Source: an uncultured Chloroflexota bacterium (GTDB lineage Bacteria; Chloroflexota; Anaerolineae; UBA4142; SHND01). From it: 64,000 bases of DNA. Below the pieces are notes generated by a model that was not told the DNA's origin, did not search any database, and saw only the letters and a program-made list of their open reading frames with translations. Every line of letters begins with the position of its first letter. The first letter of the stretch is position 1. Position numbers and translations under genes: made by a program. The stretch is from the NCBI GenBank assembly GCA_937870825.1, contig CALMZO010000436.1, positions 62,001 to 126,000 on the forward strand. The letters are read 5' to 3'. Of this stretch, positions 1-8,440 are shown piece by piece.

Positions 1-4
1 CGAG

Positions 5-346
5 GTGACGCTGAAACGTCTTGTGTGGGCGGGCGATAGCACGGATGTGGAACTGCTCGCCGTGTGGTTCAGCGCGGGCGCGCGTACCATGCCGCACATT
101 CACGATGTTGACCAGGCGCTGCATGTGCTTGAAGGAACGTGTGTGTACGGAGACGAGAACGGCGTTACACTTGTACACGCGGGCGAAATTATCACCGTTC
201 CAAAAGATGTGTGGCATTGGCACGGCGCGCCGCCGCACGAAGCGATGATGCACATTTCCATTCGCAAAATGGGAAACACTACGAATTGGGAGGTGGAGGA
301 AAAGAATTGGACGAGTGAGTACGAGAAATTGCAAGAACGCGCATGA
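5..346 (+). CDS. Cupin-domain protein (5' end probably outside window)
   Basis: This small protein has a single cupin fold. Residues around MPHIHDVDQALHVLEG and the later IITVPKDVWHWHG match the two cupin motifs, whose His/Glu residues normally bind a metal. The reading frame is open to the left edge, so the GTG used here may not be the real start. It overlaps the next gene by an ATGA stop/start, so the two are probably cotranscribed. Small cupins are common near microcompartment operons, but nothing in the sequence fixes a substrate. Confidence 0.75.
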   Translation: MTLKRLVWAGDSTDVELLAVWFSAGARTMPHIHDVDQALHVLEGTCVYGDENGVTLVHAGEIITVPKDVWHWHGAPPHEAMMHISIRKMGNTTNWEVEEKNWTSEYEKLQERA

Positions 347-1257
347 ACGGCATCTACTTGCTTGCGAATGATGCGGTGTTGGATTGGGTCATCACAATTG
401 TCGAAAGCATCCGCGCGCACCACTGCGCGTTGCCGCTTTGCATTATTGCTTTCGACGAACGCACGCAGCGTCTCGAAACACTCGCGACGAAATATCAATT
501 CGAAATTTGGAATGACCAAGACGTTTCAAAACTCGATGCGGTTGGCTCACAATTTTATCCCGTTCGCCCGATTGACGCGCACATGTTTCGGCGGTTAGCA
601 TCGTTTTGGGGACCGTTCGAGCATTTTATTTTTGCAGATGTGGATATTGTCGCGCTCATGAATTGGGACGAGCTGCTGAACGCGTACATGACGAGTGGCT
701 CGCGCTTTTGGTATTTTGGACGTTCCGAGACGGATGTGTATTGCGCTGGGGAATTCTTGGATGAGTTTCGACGTCAAGGGCGCGCGATTCAATTCAACGG
801 CGGCTTTTTTGTTTCCTCACGCCACGTCATCACATTTCAACGGATGCTCGAACTTGTCCCGCGCGCGCTCGCGCTTCGTTCGCACTTGAAATCTAGCGGC
901 GAACAACCATTCTTTAATTTCTATCTGGATTCCGAACAAATTCCGGTGGAATCTGCCTCGGCATACCTTCCCGATTTGTACGATTGGAATTGGGCGCCGT
1001 CGTCTTTTTTGGGACGCACCGACTTTTACGAAATCGCCGAACGGGAGGGCAATTTTTTGGGGAAACGTTTTCCAATGATTCACTGGGCGGGCCATGACCC
1101 TAGTTCACATATGCCCCAGCGCGAATTTTTTTTAAAATACCGTTTGCGAAATGCTCCGCTCCGTGACCGTTTGTATTTTATGTGGGTATGGCGCGTTCGC
1201 CCGATTTTTGGTAACATGCTGCGCGCGCTCAAAACCCTGCGCGTGCAACCGCAATAG
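343..1257 (+). CDS. Glycosyltransferase-like protein (GT-A, nucleotide-diphospho-sugar type)
   Basis: The protein has 304 residues. It begins with a GT-A-like segment (LLANDAVLDWVITIVESIR) and has a DxD-type signature in FIFADVDIVAL near residue 107, which in GT-A enzymes coordinates the metal-nucleotide sugar. IQFNGGFFVSSR and PMIHWAGHDP resemble the acceptor-side motifs of glycosyltransferase family 8-like proteins. The start overlaps the upstream cupin stop (ATGA). It ends 10 bases before eutB. Donor and acceptor cannot be told from sequence, and no membrane segment is apparent. Confidence 0.65.
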   Translation: MNGIYLLANDAVLDWVITIVESIRAHHCALPLCIIAFDERTQRLETLATKYQFEIWNDQDVSKLDAVGSQFYPVRPIDAHMFRRLASFWGPFEHFIFADVDIVALMNWDELLNAYMTSGSRFWYFGRSETDVYCAGEFLDEFRRQGRAIQFNGGFFVSSRHVITFQRMLELVPRALALRSHLKSSGEQPFFNFYLDSEQIPVESASAYLPDLYDWNWAPSSFLGRTDFYEIAEREGNFLGKRFPMIHWAGHDPSSHMPQREFFLKYRLRNAPLRDRLYFMWVWRVRPIFGNMLRALKTLRVQPQ

Positions 1258-1267
1258 GAACCTCATC

Positions 1268-2638
1268 ATGCTTTTACGCTGCAAACTTTTCGGCAAGACA
1301 TACGAATTTCGCGACCTGCGCGATCTCATGGGCAAGGCGAACGAGGACAAATCGGGCGACCATCTCGCGGGCGTCGCCGCAGCATCGGCAATTGAACGCG
1401 CCGTGGCAAAATATGTGTTGAGTGAAGTGCCCCTCTCTGCCCTCTATGACAATCCCGTTGCGCCGTACGAGCAAGATGAAGTCACGCGCGTCATTATGGA
1501 CGCGGTAGACCAAAACGCGTACGCACAAATCAAATCATGGACAGTTGGACAATTGCGCGAATGGCTTCTCGACAACAAGACGACGAACGACGACATCAAG
1601 AAAATTCAAAACGGACTCACGAGCGAAATGATTGCCGCCGTCGCAAAACTGATGTCGAACATGGACCTCGTTCTCGCCGCGTCGAAAATTCGCGTCGTCA
1701 CTCATGCCGCGAACACCATGGGCGAAATGGGACGGCTCGCCTCGCGCAATCAGCCGAATCATCCCACCGATGACCCCGACGGCATTCGCGCGGAAATTTA
1801 CGAAGGTCTTTCGTACGGTTCCGGTGATTCCGTCATCGGCATCAATCCGGTTGATGATTCGTTAGCGAGTGTTCAACGTTTGTTGGACATGAGTTACAAG
1901 GTCATCACCGATTGGAAAATCCCGACCCAAAATTGTGTATTGTCGCACGTCACAACGCAGATGGAGGCGATGAAGCGTGGTTCGCCCGTCGGTCTTGTCT
2001 TTCAATCGCTCGCGGGTTCGCAAAAAGGCAACGAGTCGTTCGGCATTTCTGTCGGTATGTTGGATGAAGCGTACGAGATTGCGAAAAAATACGCGGTTGT
2101 CCCCGGACCCAATTACATGTATTTTGAAACGGGCGAAGGCGCGGAACTTTCCGCCGACGCGCATCACGGGTGGGACCAGTTGACACTCGAAGTACGCTGC
2201 TACGGCTTGGCGAAACGTTACGCGCCGTACCAACTCAATTCCGTCGTGGGATTCATCGGACCGGAATACTTGTACGATGCGCGACAAATTACGCGCGCGG
2301 GACTCGAAGACCATTTCTGCGCGAAACTAACCGGCATCTCGATGGGCTGCGACGCGTGCTACACCAATCACGCGCGCGCCGACCAGAACTCGCTCGAAAA
2401 TCTTTCCATTCTTCTCGCCGCCGCCGGCTGCAATTATTTCATGGGCGTCCCGATGGGCGACGACCCGATGCTTTCGTACCAATCCAATTCCTTTCACGAC
2501 GCGCCGAGCTTGCGCCAAATTCTAAAACTGCGCCCTCTGCCCGAATTTGAAAATTGGCTCGTCGAGATGGGACTGTGGGACAAAGAAAAATTGTTGCTGA
2601 CGGATAAAGCGGGTGACGCGACGATGTTTGTGAAATGA
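1268..2638 (+). CDS. eutB: Ethanolamine ammonia-lyase large subunit EutB
   Basis: EutB is the catalytic TIM-barrel subunit of the adenosylcobalamin-dependent lyase that converts ethanolamine to acetaldehyde and ammonia. The product is 456 residues, close to the family's usual 453-464. The N-terminus LLRCKLFGKTYEFRDLRDL and the stretch FIGPEYLYDARQ (about 329-340), followed by GCDACYTNHARADQN, are highly characteristic of EutB. The ATG at 1268 was preferred over an upstream in-frame start at 1151 because family homology begins here and a TAGGAA ribosome site precedes it. The cognate small subunit eutC does not follow directly: a two-gene cassette separates them. Confidence 0.97.
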   Translation: MLLRCKLFGKTYEFRDLRDLMGKANEDKSGDHLAGVAAASAIERAVAKYVLSEVPLSALYDNPVAPYEQDEVTRVIMDAVDQNAYAQIKSWTVGQLREWLLDNKTTNDDIKKIQNGLTSEMIAAVAKLMSNMDLVLAASKIRVVTHAANTMGEMGRLASRNQPNHPTDDPDGIRAEIYEGLSYGSGDSVIGINPVDDSLASVQRLLDMSYKVITDWKIPTQNCVLSHVTTQMEAMKRGSPVGLVFQSLAGSQKGNESFGISVGMLDEAYEIAKKYAVVPGPNYMYFETGEGAELSADAHHGWDQLTLEVRCYGLAKRYAPYQLNSVVGFIGPEYLYDARQITRAGLEDHFCAKLTGISMGCDACYTNHARADQNSLENLSILLAAAGCNYFMGVPMGDDPMLSYQSNSFHDAPSLRQILKLRPLPEFENWLVEMGLWDKEKLLLTDKAGDATMFVK

Positions 2639-2696
2639 TGGTTTGCGTTTTGTTTTCATTCCTGCGTATGAGGGCAAGAAAGGAACTGTTACCCAG

Positions 2697-3101
2697 ATGG
2701 AAACACAGAGCGTAAAAATTGATTTGCCCAAGAAAATGTATCGTCGCCTCGAAAAACTAGCGACGGCGACCAATCAAACAGTGGATGCTGTTCTGTTGCA
2801 AACTATTCGGGGCAACTTGCCTCCAGTCTTGGAGGATCTGACGCCCTCAACGCGTGGCGAAGTAAGTGGGCTGCTGCGTTTGAAGGATCAAGAGTTGTGG
2901 CAAGTGGTGCGGACACCAATCAATCCAACGCGTTGGCGCCGTCATCAACGTTTACTAGAGAAAAATTCAGAAGGCGAATTGACTCTGAAGGAACAAGCCG
3001 AGTTGGAAAAACTGCGTGTTGAAACGGATGACCAAGTATTGCGGAAATCGTTCGCGTTGGCACTGCTGAAATGGCGCGGACACACGCTCTTGGAACGCTG
3101 A
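2697..3101 (+). CDS. Hypothetical partner of downstream HNH protein (RHH-like N-terminus)
   Basis: This 134-residue protein opens with SVKIDLPKKMYRRLEKLA, which resembles a ribbon-helix-helix or antitoxin-like strand-helix start, followed by a charged helical region. It lies three bases upstream of an HNH nuclease gene, so the two form one cassette inserted between eutB and eutC. An in-frame start exists at 2643, but the ATG at 2697 gives a more natural N-terminus. The gene could act as an antitoxin or a DNA-binding partner for the nuclease, but this is inferred only from position. Confidence 0.6.
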   Translation: METQSVKIDLPKKMYRRLEKLATATNQTVDAVLLQTIRGNLPPVLEDLTPSTRGEVSGLLRLKDQELWQVVRTPINPTRWRRHQRLLEKNSEGELTLKEQAELEKLRVETDDQVLRKSFALALLKWRGHTLLER

Positions 3102-3104
3102 GGG

Positions 3105-3542
3105 ATGCCCAAGCGCAAGCGCATTTCAAAAAAATTACGCCGGCAAATTGGAGAACGTGATAGGCATCGCTGCGCGTATTGCCAATGCCCGGAGCGCGTC
3201 GGAATTCCAATGGTGATTGAGCATATCACTCCAGTCAGTTTGGGCGGCGAAACTATCCTTTCAAATCTTGTCTTGTCTTGCTATCGATGCAATGAATTCA
3301 AGGGCAATCGCATTCGTGGCATAGATGCTGAAACATCCACAACAGTTGCTCTGTTTAATCCACTGCGCGAATCGTGGCGCGAGCATTTTGAATGGAGTGA
3401 CAGTGGCTTGCGCGTGATTGGGAAAACGGCTATTGGACGCGCTACGATTGACGCGCTACGTATGAACAACGAGTGGCTTGTGAACGCGCGAAGAGTCTGG
3501 GTTGCGGCAGGCATACACCCGCCATTGGAACAAAGACAATGA
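3105..3542 (+). CDS. HNH endonuclease
   Basis: The 145-residue protein has a compact HNH/beta-beta-alpha-metal fold. RDRHRCAYCQCPE supplies the first CxxC, MVIEHITPVSLGG the catalytic EH core, and NLVLSCYRCNEFKGNR the second Cys pair and Asn. Such proteins cut DNA, and free-standing ones are seen in mobile cassettes and cyanobacterial or chloroflexal genomes. Its stop codon overlaps the eutC start (ATGA), so it is translationally coupled into the eut operon despite having no known role there. Confidence 0.85.
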   Translation: MPKRKRISKKLRRQIGERDRHRCAYCQCPERVGIPMVIEHITPVSLGGETILSNLVLSCYRCNEFKGNRIRGIDAETSTTVALFNPLRESWREHFEWSDSGLRVIGKTAIGRATIDALRMNNEWLVNARRVWVAAGIHPPLEQRQ

Positions 3543-4447
3543 TTACCCAACAACAGATTGACGCCATCATTGACGCCGTCGTTGCCGAATTGCAGCGACA
3601 AGGCATTTCTTCCCCCCCTTCGCTTGTAGGGGGGAGGGGGGCTGGGGTGTTGGGTTCTCTCTCCCTCGACCTCCCCGACATCACCACGTCCGCGTATCGC
3701 ACGCGTTCGTATGTGGAAAACGTTCGCAAACCCGATGTGCTGCGCGCGTTGATGCAGACAACGCCCGCGCGTATCGGCATCGGACATGCGGGTCCGCGTT
3801 ATCGCAACATTCCGCAATTTATTTTTTGGGCAGACCACGCGGTCACGCAAGACGCGCTGTTCAAAGAGATTGACTCCGCGCTGTTGCAGCAATTCAATTT
3901 GTTCGAGGTGCAAACGCAAGCGGCGAGTCGTCAGGAATATCTCTTGCGTCCTGATTTGGGCAGAAAACTTTCGGACGCCGCACGCAAAACATTGTCGGAA
4001 CGCTGCGTAAAAAATCCTGACGTGCAAGTGTACGTTGCGGACGGCTTGTCAGCGTCTGCGATTGAACACAATTTGCGCGACATTTTCCCGGTGATTCAAC
4101 AAGGTTTGCAGCAAGCAGGTTTGAAAATGGGGACGCCGTTCTATGTAAAATATGGACGCGTCGGTTTGTTGAACGATGTGAATTCGGTGGTGGACGCGAA
4201 AGTGGTGGTGACGTTGATTGGCGAACGTCCGGGGCTTGGACGCGCGGAAGCCGCGAGCGCGTATATGGGTTACAAACCGCAGCCCGACTCGACGGACGCC
4301 GATCGCGATGTGGTGTGCAACATTTTCAACGGCGGCACGAATCCGCTCGAAGCGGGCGCGTACGTGGTAGAATACATCAAGCGCATGTTGAAACATCAGG
4401 CGAGTGGAATAAAATTGAAATTGATTGAGCAAGGACAAAACAAATGA
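3539..4447 (+). CDS. eutC: Ethanolamine ammonia-lyase small subunit EutC
   Basis: EutC completes the B12-binding lyase with EutB. The 302-residue product starts with an amphipathic helix, ITQQQIDAIIDAVVAELQRQ, of the type known to target EutC into the microcompartment lumen. A Gly/Ser/Pro-rich linker (about 24-42) follows, then the catalytic part with YRTRSYVENVRKPDVL, VYVADGLSASAIEHN and VVTLIGERPGLGRAEAASAY, all typical of EutC. The linker is encoded by a G/C-run repeat (see separate entry). The ATG at 3539 is chosen because the targeting helix begins there and it overlaps the HNH stop. Confidence 0.95.
   Translation: MITQQQIDAIIDAVVAELQRQGISSPPSLVGGRGAGVLGSLSLDLPDITTSAYRTRSYVENVRKPDVLRALMQTTPARIGIGHAGPRYRNIPQFIFWADHAVTQDALFKEIDSALLQQFNLFEVQTQAASRQEYLLRPDLGRKLSDAARKTLSERCVKNPDVQVYVADGLSASAIEHNLRDIFPVIQQGLQQAGLKMGTPFYVKYGRVGLLNDVNSVVDAKVVVTLIGERPGLGRAEAASAYMGYKPQPDSTDADRDVVCNIFNGGTNPLEAGAYVVEYIKRMLKHQASGIKLKLIEQGQNK
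3609..3651 (+). repeat. Interspersed CCCCTC/GAGGGG-type repeat in the eutC linker
   Basis: The stretch reads as a poly-C block, CTTCGCTTGTA, then GGGGGGAGGGGGGCTGGGG. It is the same style of repeat as the GGCCCCTCTCCTC hairpin at 18201. It sits in frame between the targeting helix and the catalytic core of EutC and encodes the flexible linker. Confidence 0.6.
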
Positions 4448-4541
4448 CGAACGACGAAAGACGACGGACGGACGACAAAGGAATCGTGCCAAGACATAGC
4501 GTCGCGGATGATTCCGGCATTCGTCCCCGGTCCTTTGTCCT
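4448..4541. repeat. Intergenic imperfect inverted repeat (GACGAACGACGAAAGACG family)
   Basis: The left arm is rich in GACGAACGACGAAAGACG and the right arm in GGTCCTTTGTCCTTTGTCC. An inner arm pair is GGAATCGTGCC / GGATGATTCC. A second member with the same outer and inner arms lies at 41808-41937. The repeat ends at the start of the next gene. Confidence 0.65.
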
Positions 4542-5633
4542 TTGTCCACAAGTATTGTGGCGAGTATTACCGATTTAGGAAACATTTTCAAAACCGTCCG
4601 CGAAATTGATTTGCAAGCCATCGCGGATGAAGCGCAGCAGCAAACATGGATAGCAATTGTAGGTGAGGAAACGAGCGGCGCACGCGATTTGGCAACGGCG
4701 CTGTATCTTGCGCCGCGTCCACTCCCGCCGAATGATGCAAGTTTTTCGATGGCCGGACCGATTCTGACGACCATTGAAAACGCGGCACTGGCGGAACGCG
4801 CCGACCTCGTTGTCTTTGTGCTCGACAAACCGCGTCCTGCAACGGAACTTGAACGCGCGGCATTTCAAAAATGGTTGGCGAGCGGCAAGAAAGTGATTGT
4901 CATCGTAAATCAGCCGCCTTCGGGAAATGCAATGTTGGCGCTGAATGATTGGATGGGCGCGCGCGTCCTGCAGGGCCAAGTCGTCAAGCGCGAATTTTTG
5001 GAAAAGCAATTTGTCACGACGGCGCTCCAATTTTTACCCGAAAGGAAACTTGCGCTCGCGCGCAACTATCCGCTGTTTCGCATTCCGGTCGCGCTTGACC
5101 AGATCAACGAAACCTCATTCGCCAATGCGAGTTACTCATTCACCACCGGGCTCGCGGAAATTGTTCCCGTGTTGAATGTGCCGTTCAATGTTGCCGACAT
5201 GGTGATTCTCACCAAAGCGCAGGCGTTCATGGTGTATCGCCTGGGCTTGGCATTTGGTTTGTCGTCGCGGTGGCAAGACCATCTTACCGCGTTCGGTTCG
5301 ACGGTCGGCTTTGGTTTTGTGTGGCGCACCATTGCGCGCCAGCTCATCGGGTTGATTCCCGGTTTTGGGATTTTGCCGAAAGTTGCCATTTCGTATGCCG
5401 GGACGTACGCGTTGGGACGCGGCGCACTGCAATGGTACGAGACGGGTAGCCAAGTCAGCCGCAAAGACATCGAACACTTTTTCCGCGAAGCACTGGAGCG
5501 CGGAAAAAATTTCGCCGCGACATTCGCAGAACGCGCGCCCAAAGTGTACGTGCCAAGAATTCAAATGCCGCAGTTGCCGTTCGGAAAAAAGCAAGAGACA
5601 TCGTTACAACTACCTGCCGAGACGGGAGACTGA
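4542..5633 (+). CDS. DUF697-family GTPase-like protein, degenerate P-loop
   Basis: The N-terminal third looks like a Ras-like G domain (WIAIVGEETSG, LVVFVLDKPRP, KKVIVIVNQPP). The P-loop lacks the GKS/T lysine and the NKxD motif reads VNQPP, so nucleotide hydrolysis is doubtful. The C-terminal half is a hydrophobic DUF697-like region (NVADMVILTKAQAFMVYRLG, LIPGFGILPKVAISYAGTYA) that probably associates with a membrane. It lies between eutC and eutL. The start is uncertain: TTG at 4542 or GTG at 4557. It is not recognisable as EutP, which is much smaller and has an intact P-loop. Confidence 0.7.
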   Translation: MSTSIVASITDLGNIFKTVREIDLQAIADEAQQQTWIAIVGEETSGARDLATALYLAPRPLPPNDASFSMAGPILTTIENAALAERADLVVFVLDKPRPATELERAAFQKWLASGKKVIVIVNQPPSGNAMLALNDWMGARVLQGQVVKREFLEKQFVTTALQFLPERKLALARNYPLFRIPVALDQINETSFANASYSFTTGLAEIVPVLNVPFNVADMVILTKAQAFMVYRLGLAFGLSSRWQDHLTAFGSTVGFGFVWRTIARQLIGLIPGFGILPKVAISYAGTYALGRGALQWYETGSQVSRKDIEHFFREALERGKNFAATFAERAPKVYVPRIQMPQLPFGKKQETSLQLPAETGD

Positions 5634-5715
5634 GTTCCCTTCGCTTCCTCATTTGGTTCTGTGCCAACCGGAAAGGAACCGGGGAATCCAATCTCCAATC
5701 TCGAATCTCTAAATC

Positions 5716-6372
5716 ATGGCTGTCCTCGACCCCATCAAAGCAAACGTGCTTGCCGTCCGCATCATTCCAAACGTAGATCGCGGTTTTGCGGAAAAAATGA
5801 ATCTGCGCGAAAACGAACGCTGCATCGGTTTTCTCACCGCCGACATTGACGACGCAACCTACACCGCGATTGACGAAGCAACGAAACAAGCCGATGTGCG
5901 CGTCGCGTACGCGAAAAGTTTTTACGCGGGTTCGGGCCACGCGTCGGGTCCATTGTCCGGTGAAATCATTGCGATTCTCGCGGGACCCGACCCCGCCGAA
6001 GTGCGCGCGGGCTTGAACGCGGCATTGACGTACATTCGCGATGAAGCGTATTTTTATTCCGCGAACGAAAACAACAGCATCGCGTTTTTTCCGCACGTCA
6101 TTTCGCGCACAGGCAGTTACTTGAGCGAAGTGGCGGGTGTCCCACTCGGTACGCCGATGGCATATCTCATCGCGCCGCCGCTGGAAGCGACCTTTGGAAT
6201 TGATGCCGCACTCAAAGCGGCGAATGTGACAATGCGCGTGTGGTTCAATCCGCCGAGCGAAACAAATTTTTCCGGCGCGCTCTTGACAGGCGACCAAGCC
6301 GCCGCTCGCGCCGCCGCCCGCGCATTTCAAGAAGCTGTTCTCGATGTTGCGCGCAATCCATTGAAATTTTGA
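5716..6372 (+). CDS. eutL: Microcompartment shell protein EutL (BMC-T)
   Basis: EutL is the trimeric tandem-BMC shell protein of the ethanolamine compartment, with a gated central pore. The product is 218 residues, matching the family. VLAVRIIPNVDRGFAEKMNL at the start, AYAKSFYAGSGHASGPLSGE and NSIAFFPHVISRTGSYLS are canonical EutL segments. The start at 5716 agrees with homologous N-termini. A short TCCAATCTCCAATCTCGAAT-like low-complexity run precedes it. It stands between the DUF697 protein and eutE. Confidence 0.95.
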   Translation: MAVLDPIKANVLAVRIIPNVDRGFAEKMNLRENERCIGFLTADIDDATYTAIDEATKQADVRVAYAKSFYAGSGHASGPLSGEIIAILAGPDPAEVRAGLNAALTYIRDEAYFYSANENNSIAFFPHVISRTGSYLSEVAGVPLGTPMAYLIAPPLEATFGIDAALKAANVTMRVWFNPPSETNFSGALLTGDQAAARAAARAFQEAVLDVARNPLKF

Positions 6373-6377
6373 GTATC

Positions 6378-6437
6378 AGGTAGCAAGTAGCAAGTAGCAG
6401 GGCTGTCCCTACTACCTACTACCTGCTACCTACTACC
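6378..6437. repeat. GGTAGCAAGTAGCAAGTAGC / CTACTACCTACTACC inverted repeat
   Basis: A purine-rich arm made of GTAGCA units is followed by a pyrimidine-rich arm made of CTACTACC/CTGCTACC units, which can fold back imperfectly. It fills the eutL-eutE gap and ends six bases before the eutE start. Outward promoters or terminators are not evident. Confidence 0.7.
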
Positions 6438-6443
6438 AACACA

Positions 6444-7931
6444 ATGCCCGAACTCGACACTGACCTCCGTTCCATCCAAGAAGTACGGAATCTTGCCGTT
6501 GCCGCGCGCAACGCGCAGCGCGAATTTTTTCATTTCTCACAAGAGCAGGTGGACAAGGTGTGCGCGGCGATGGCAGACGCGGCGTACCGCGAATCCGCGC
6601 GGCTCGGACAAATGGCAACGGACGAAACCACGTACGGCGTGCCCGCGCACAAACGCGTCAAGAATGAATTCAGCAGCAAATTTTTGTGGGACTTTTTAAA
6701 GGACATAAAAACGGTTGGTGTGATTCGCCGCGACGACGCGAAAAGAATTATTGAAATTGGTTGGCCCGTCGGCGTACTCGCAGGTTTCACGCCTTCGACG
6801 AATCCAACATCAACCGCGATGTTCAAAGTTCTCATCGCGGTCAAAGCGCGCAACGCGATGATTATTTCGCCGCATCCGTCCGCCGTGAAATGCACAAGTG
6901 AAACGGTGCGCGTGATGGCAGAAGCGGGTGAACGCGCGGGAATGCCCAAAGGTCTGATTGCAAGTTTGACGACAGTGACGATGCCCGCGCTCAATGAATT
7001 GATGAAGCATTGGGCGGTGAGCATGTTGATTGCGACGGGCGGTGAAGCTGTCGTGCGCGCGGCGCACAGTTCGGGCAAACCCGCAATCGGCGTCGGACCC
7101 GGCAATGTTCCGGTCTATGTGGACCGCAGCGCGGACATCCCACAATCTGCCGATTTAATCGTCAAATCCAAATCGTTCGATTGGTCAACGATTTGCGCGA
7201 GTGAACAATCGGTTGTTGCCGACGCGCCGATTGCGGCACAATTGCAAGCCGAAATGGAAAAACGCGGCGCATATTTTATGGACGACGCGCAAATCGCGGC
7301 GATGAGCAAAATTCTTCATCAGCCGAACGGTCTGCCGAATCCGAAAGCCGTCGGCAAATCGCCGCAAGCGCTCGCGCAAATGGCGGGCATCAGCGTTCCA
7401 TCCGACGCGCGCGTGTTGATGGCGCGGTTGAAAGGTGTTGGACCCGAATATCCATTGTCGCGCGAAAAATTGACGAGCGTTCTCGGTTGGTACGTTGCGG
7501 ACGGTTGGGAAAAAGGCTGCGAACGCTGCATCGAACTGCTCAAGTTTGGCGGCGACGGACACACACTTTCGATTCACTGCCGCGATGAAAAAGTGATTAT
7601 GGCGTTCGGTTTGGAAAAACCCGCGTTTCGCATCGTCGTCAACACGATGGCAACGCTCGGCGCAGTGGGGTTCACCACAAACCTAGAACCTTCCATGACA
7701 CTCGCGACCGGCGGCATCGGCGGCGGCGTGTTCAGCGAAAACATTTCGGTCAAACACGTTTTGAATATCAAACGCGTCGCGTATGGCGTGCGCGATTGGA
7801 ATCCTGATTCGTCGTCAAACGTGAATGAGCCTGCCCTGAGGAACGAAGGGTCAAGCGTGAATGCGAGTGCGAGCGACGCACAGATTGAAGAGATTGTGCG
7901 GAGGGTGTTGGCAGAGATACGAGGAAAATAG
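6444..7931 (+). CDS. eutE: Acylating acetaldehyde dehydrogenase EutE
   Basis: EutE oxidises acetaldehyde with NAD+ and CoA to acetyl-CoA inside the shell. The 495-residue protein has the ALDH Rossmann region (VGVLAGFTPSTNPTST near 109-124, GVGPGNVPVYVD near 216-227) and the catalytic Cys251 in FDWSTICASEQS. The last 21 residues, SASDAQIEEIVRRVLAEIRGK, form an amphipathic helix resembling a cargo-targeting peptide. The linker before it (about 459-474) is encoded partly by an interspersed repeat. C-terminal rather than N-terminal targeting is known for some EutE/PduP-like enzymes. Confidence 0.95.
   Translation: MPELDTDLRSIQEVRNLAVAARNAQREFFHFSQEQVDKVCAAMADAAYRESARLGQMATDETTYGVPAHKRVKNEFSSKFLWDFLKDIKTVGVIRRDDAKRIIEIGWPVGVLAGFTPSTNPTSTAMFKVLIAVKARNAMIISPHPSAVKCTSETVRVMAEAGERAGMPKGLIASLTTVTMPALNELMKHWAVSMLIATGGEAVVRAAHSSGKPAIGVGPGNVPVYVDRSADIPQSADLIVKSKSFDWSTICASEQSVVADAPIAAQLQAEMEKRGAYFMDDAQIAAMSKILHQPNGLPNPKAVGKSPQALAQMAGISVPSDARVLMARLKGVGPEYPLSREKLTSVLGWYVADGWEKGCERCIELLKFGGDGHTLSIHCRDEKVIMAFGLEKPAFRIVVNTMATLGAVGFTTNLEPSMTLATGGIGGGVFSENISVKHVLNIKRVAYGVRDWNPDSSSNVNEPALRNEGSSVNASASDAQIEEIVRRVLAEIRGK
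7827..7853 (+). repeat. GAGCCTGCCCTGAGGAACGA-type repeat inside eutE
   Basis: This resembles the widespread bacterial intergenic repeat of the form GAGCCTGCCCTGAG...CGAAGGGTC. Here it is read in frame and encodes part of the linker (EPALRNEGSS) before the C-terminal targeting helix of EutE. Confidence 0.5.
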
Positions 7932-7975
7932 GCGCACAGAAATTCATTAAGGTTCATGCAAGAGGAGGTTTGGAT

Positions 7976-8440
7976 ATGGAACGCAAACTTGGAACCGCAA
8001 CTTTGGCTGGGGTAGTTGCCTTTGTAGTCATCTTCTTTGGCCTTTCCAGTTATGCTGATAGCCTCTTGAGCGGACGTGCCTGGGTGCCGAGTAATTGCCT
8101 GTCGGCGCCAGACTACCAACAATGTACACAGCAAAATGAGCAAGCAATTGGGCGCATTAATCAAGATGTTCAATCAGGCTATGCTCTCAGACAAAATGCC
8201 ATCCTTTACGGAGTAATCGGGGCGATTATCGTTGCTGGCTTGGCGTTAGTTGTTCCTCGTGGCGGCCGACTAGCACCAGCTGGGCGCATTGGTACGGCCG
8301 TGCTACAGCCGAGCGCAAGCGCATCCCAAAGCTATGAAGCAGTCAAGCGGTTGCAAGAACTCGACAACTTAAAGGCTACAAACTTGATCAGCGAAGAGGA
8401 ATACCAGAAGAAGAGAACTGAAATTCTCAATAGCATATAA
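7976..8440 (+). CDS. Small membrane protein with C-terminal SHOCT domain
   Basis: The protein is 154 residues. It has an N-terminal membrane segment (LAGVVAFVVIFFGLSSYA), a Cys-containing loop, a second membrane segment (LYGVIGAIIVAGLALVVP) and a C-terminal SHOCT-type helix pair (LQELDNLKATNLISEEEYQK). SHOCT domains are short oligomerisation motifs at protein termini. The ATG at 7976 is set by AGGAGG at 7963-7968. An upstream TTG at 7970 is too close to that site. Its relation to the eut genes is positional only. Confidence 0.75.
   Translation: MERKLGTATLAGVVAFVVIFFGLSSYADSLLSGRAWVPSNCLSAPDYQQCTQQNEQAIGRINQDVQSGYALRQNAILYGVIGAIIVAGLALVVPRGGRLAPAGRIGTAVLQPSASASQSYEAVKRLQELDNLKATNLISEEEYQKKRTEILNSI

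Noticed and set aside
1151-1267. Longer N-terminus for eutB
   Set aside because: The extra residues overlap the glycosyltransferase gene and have no EutB homology. A ribosome site precedes the ATG at 1268.
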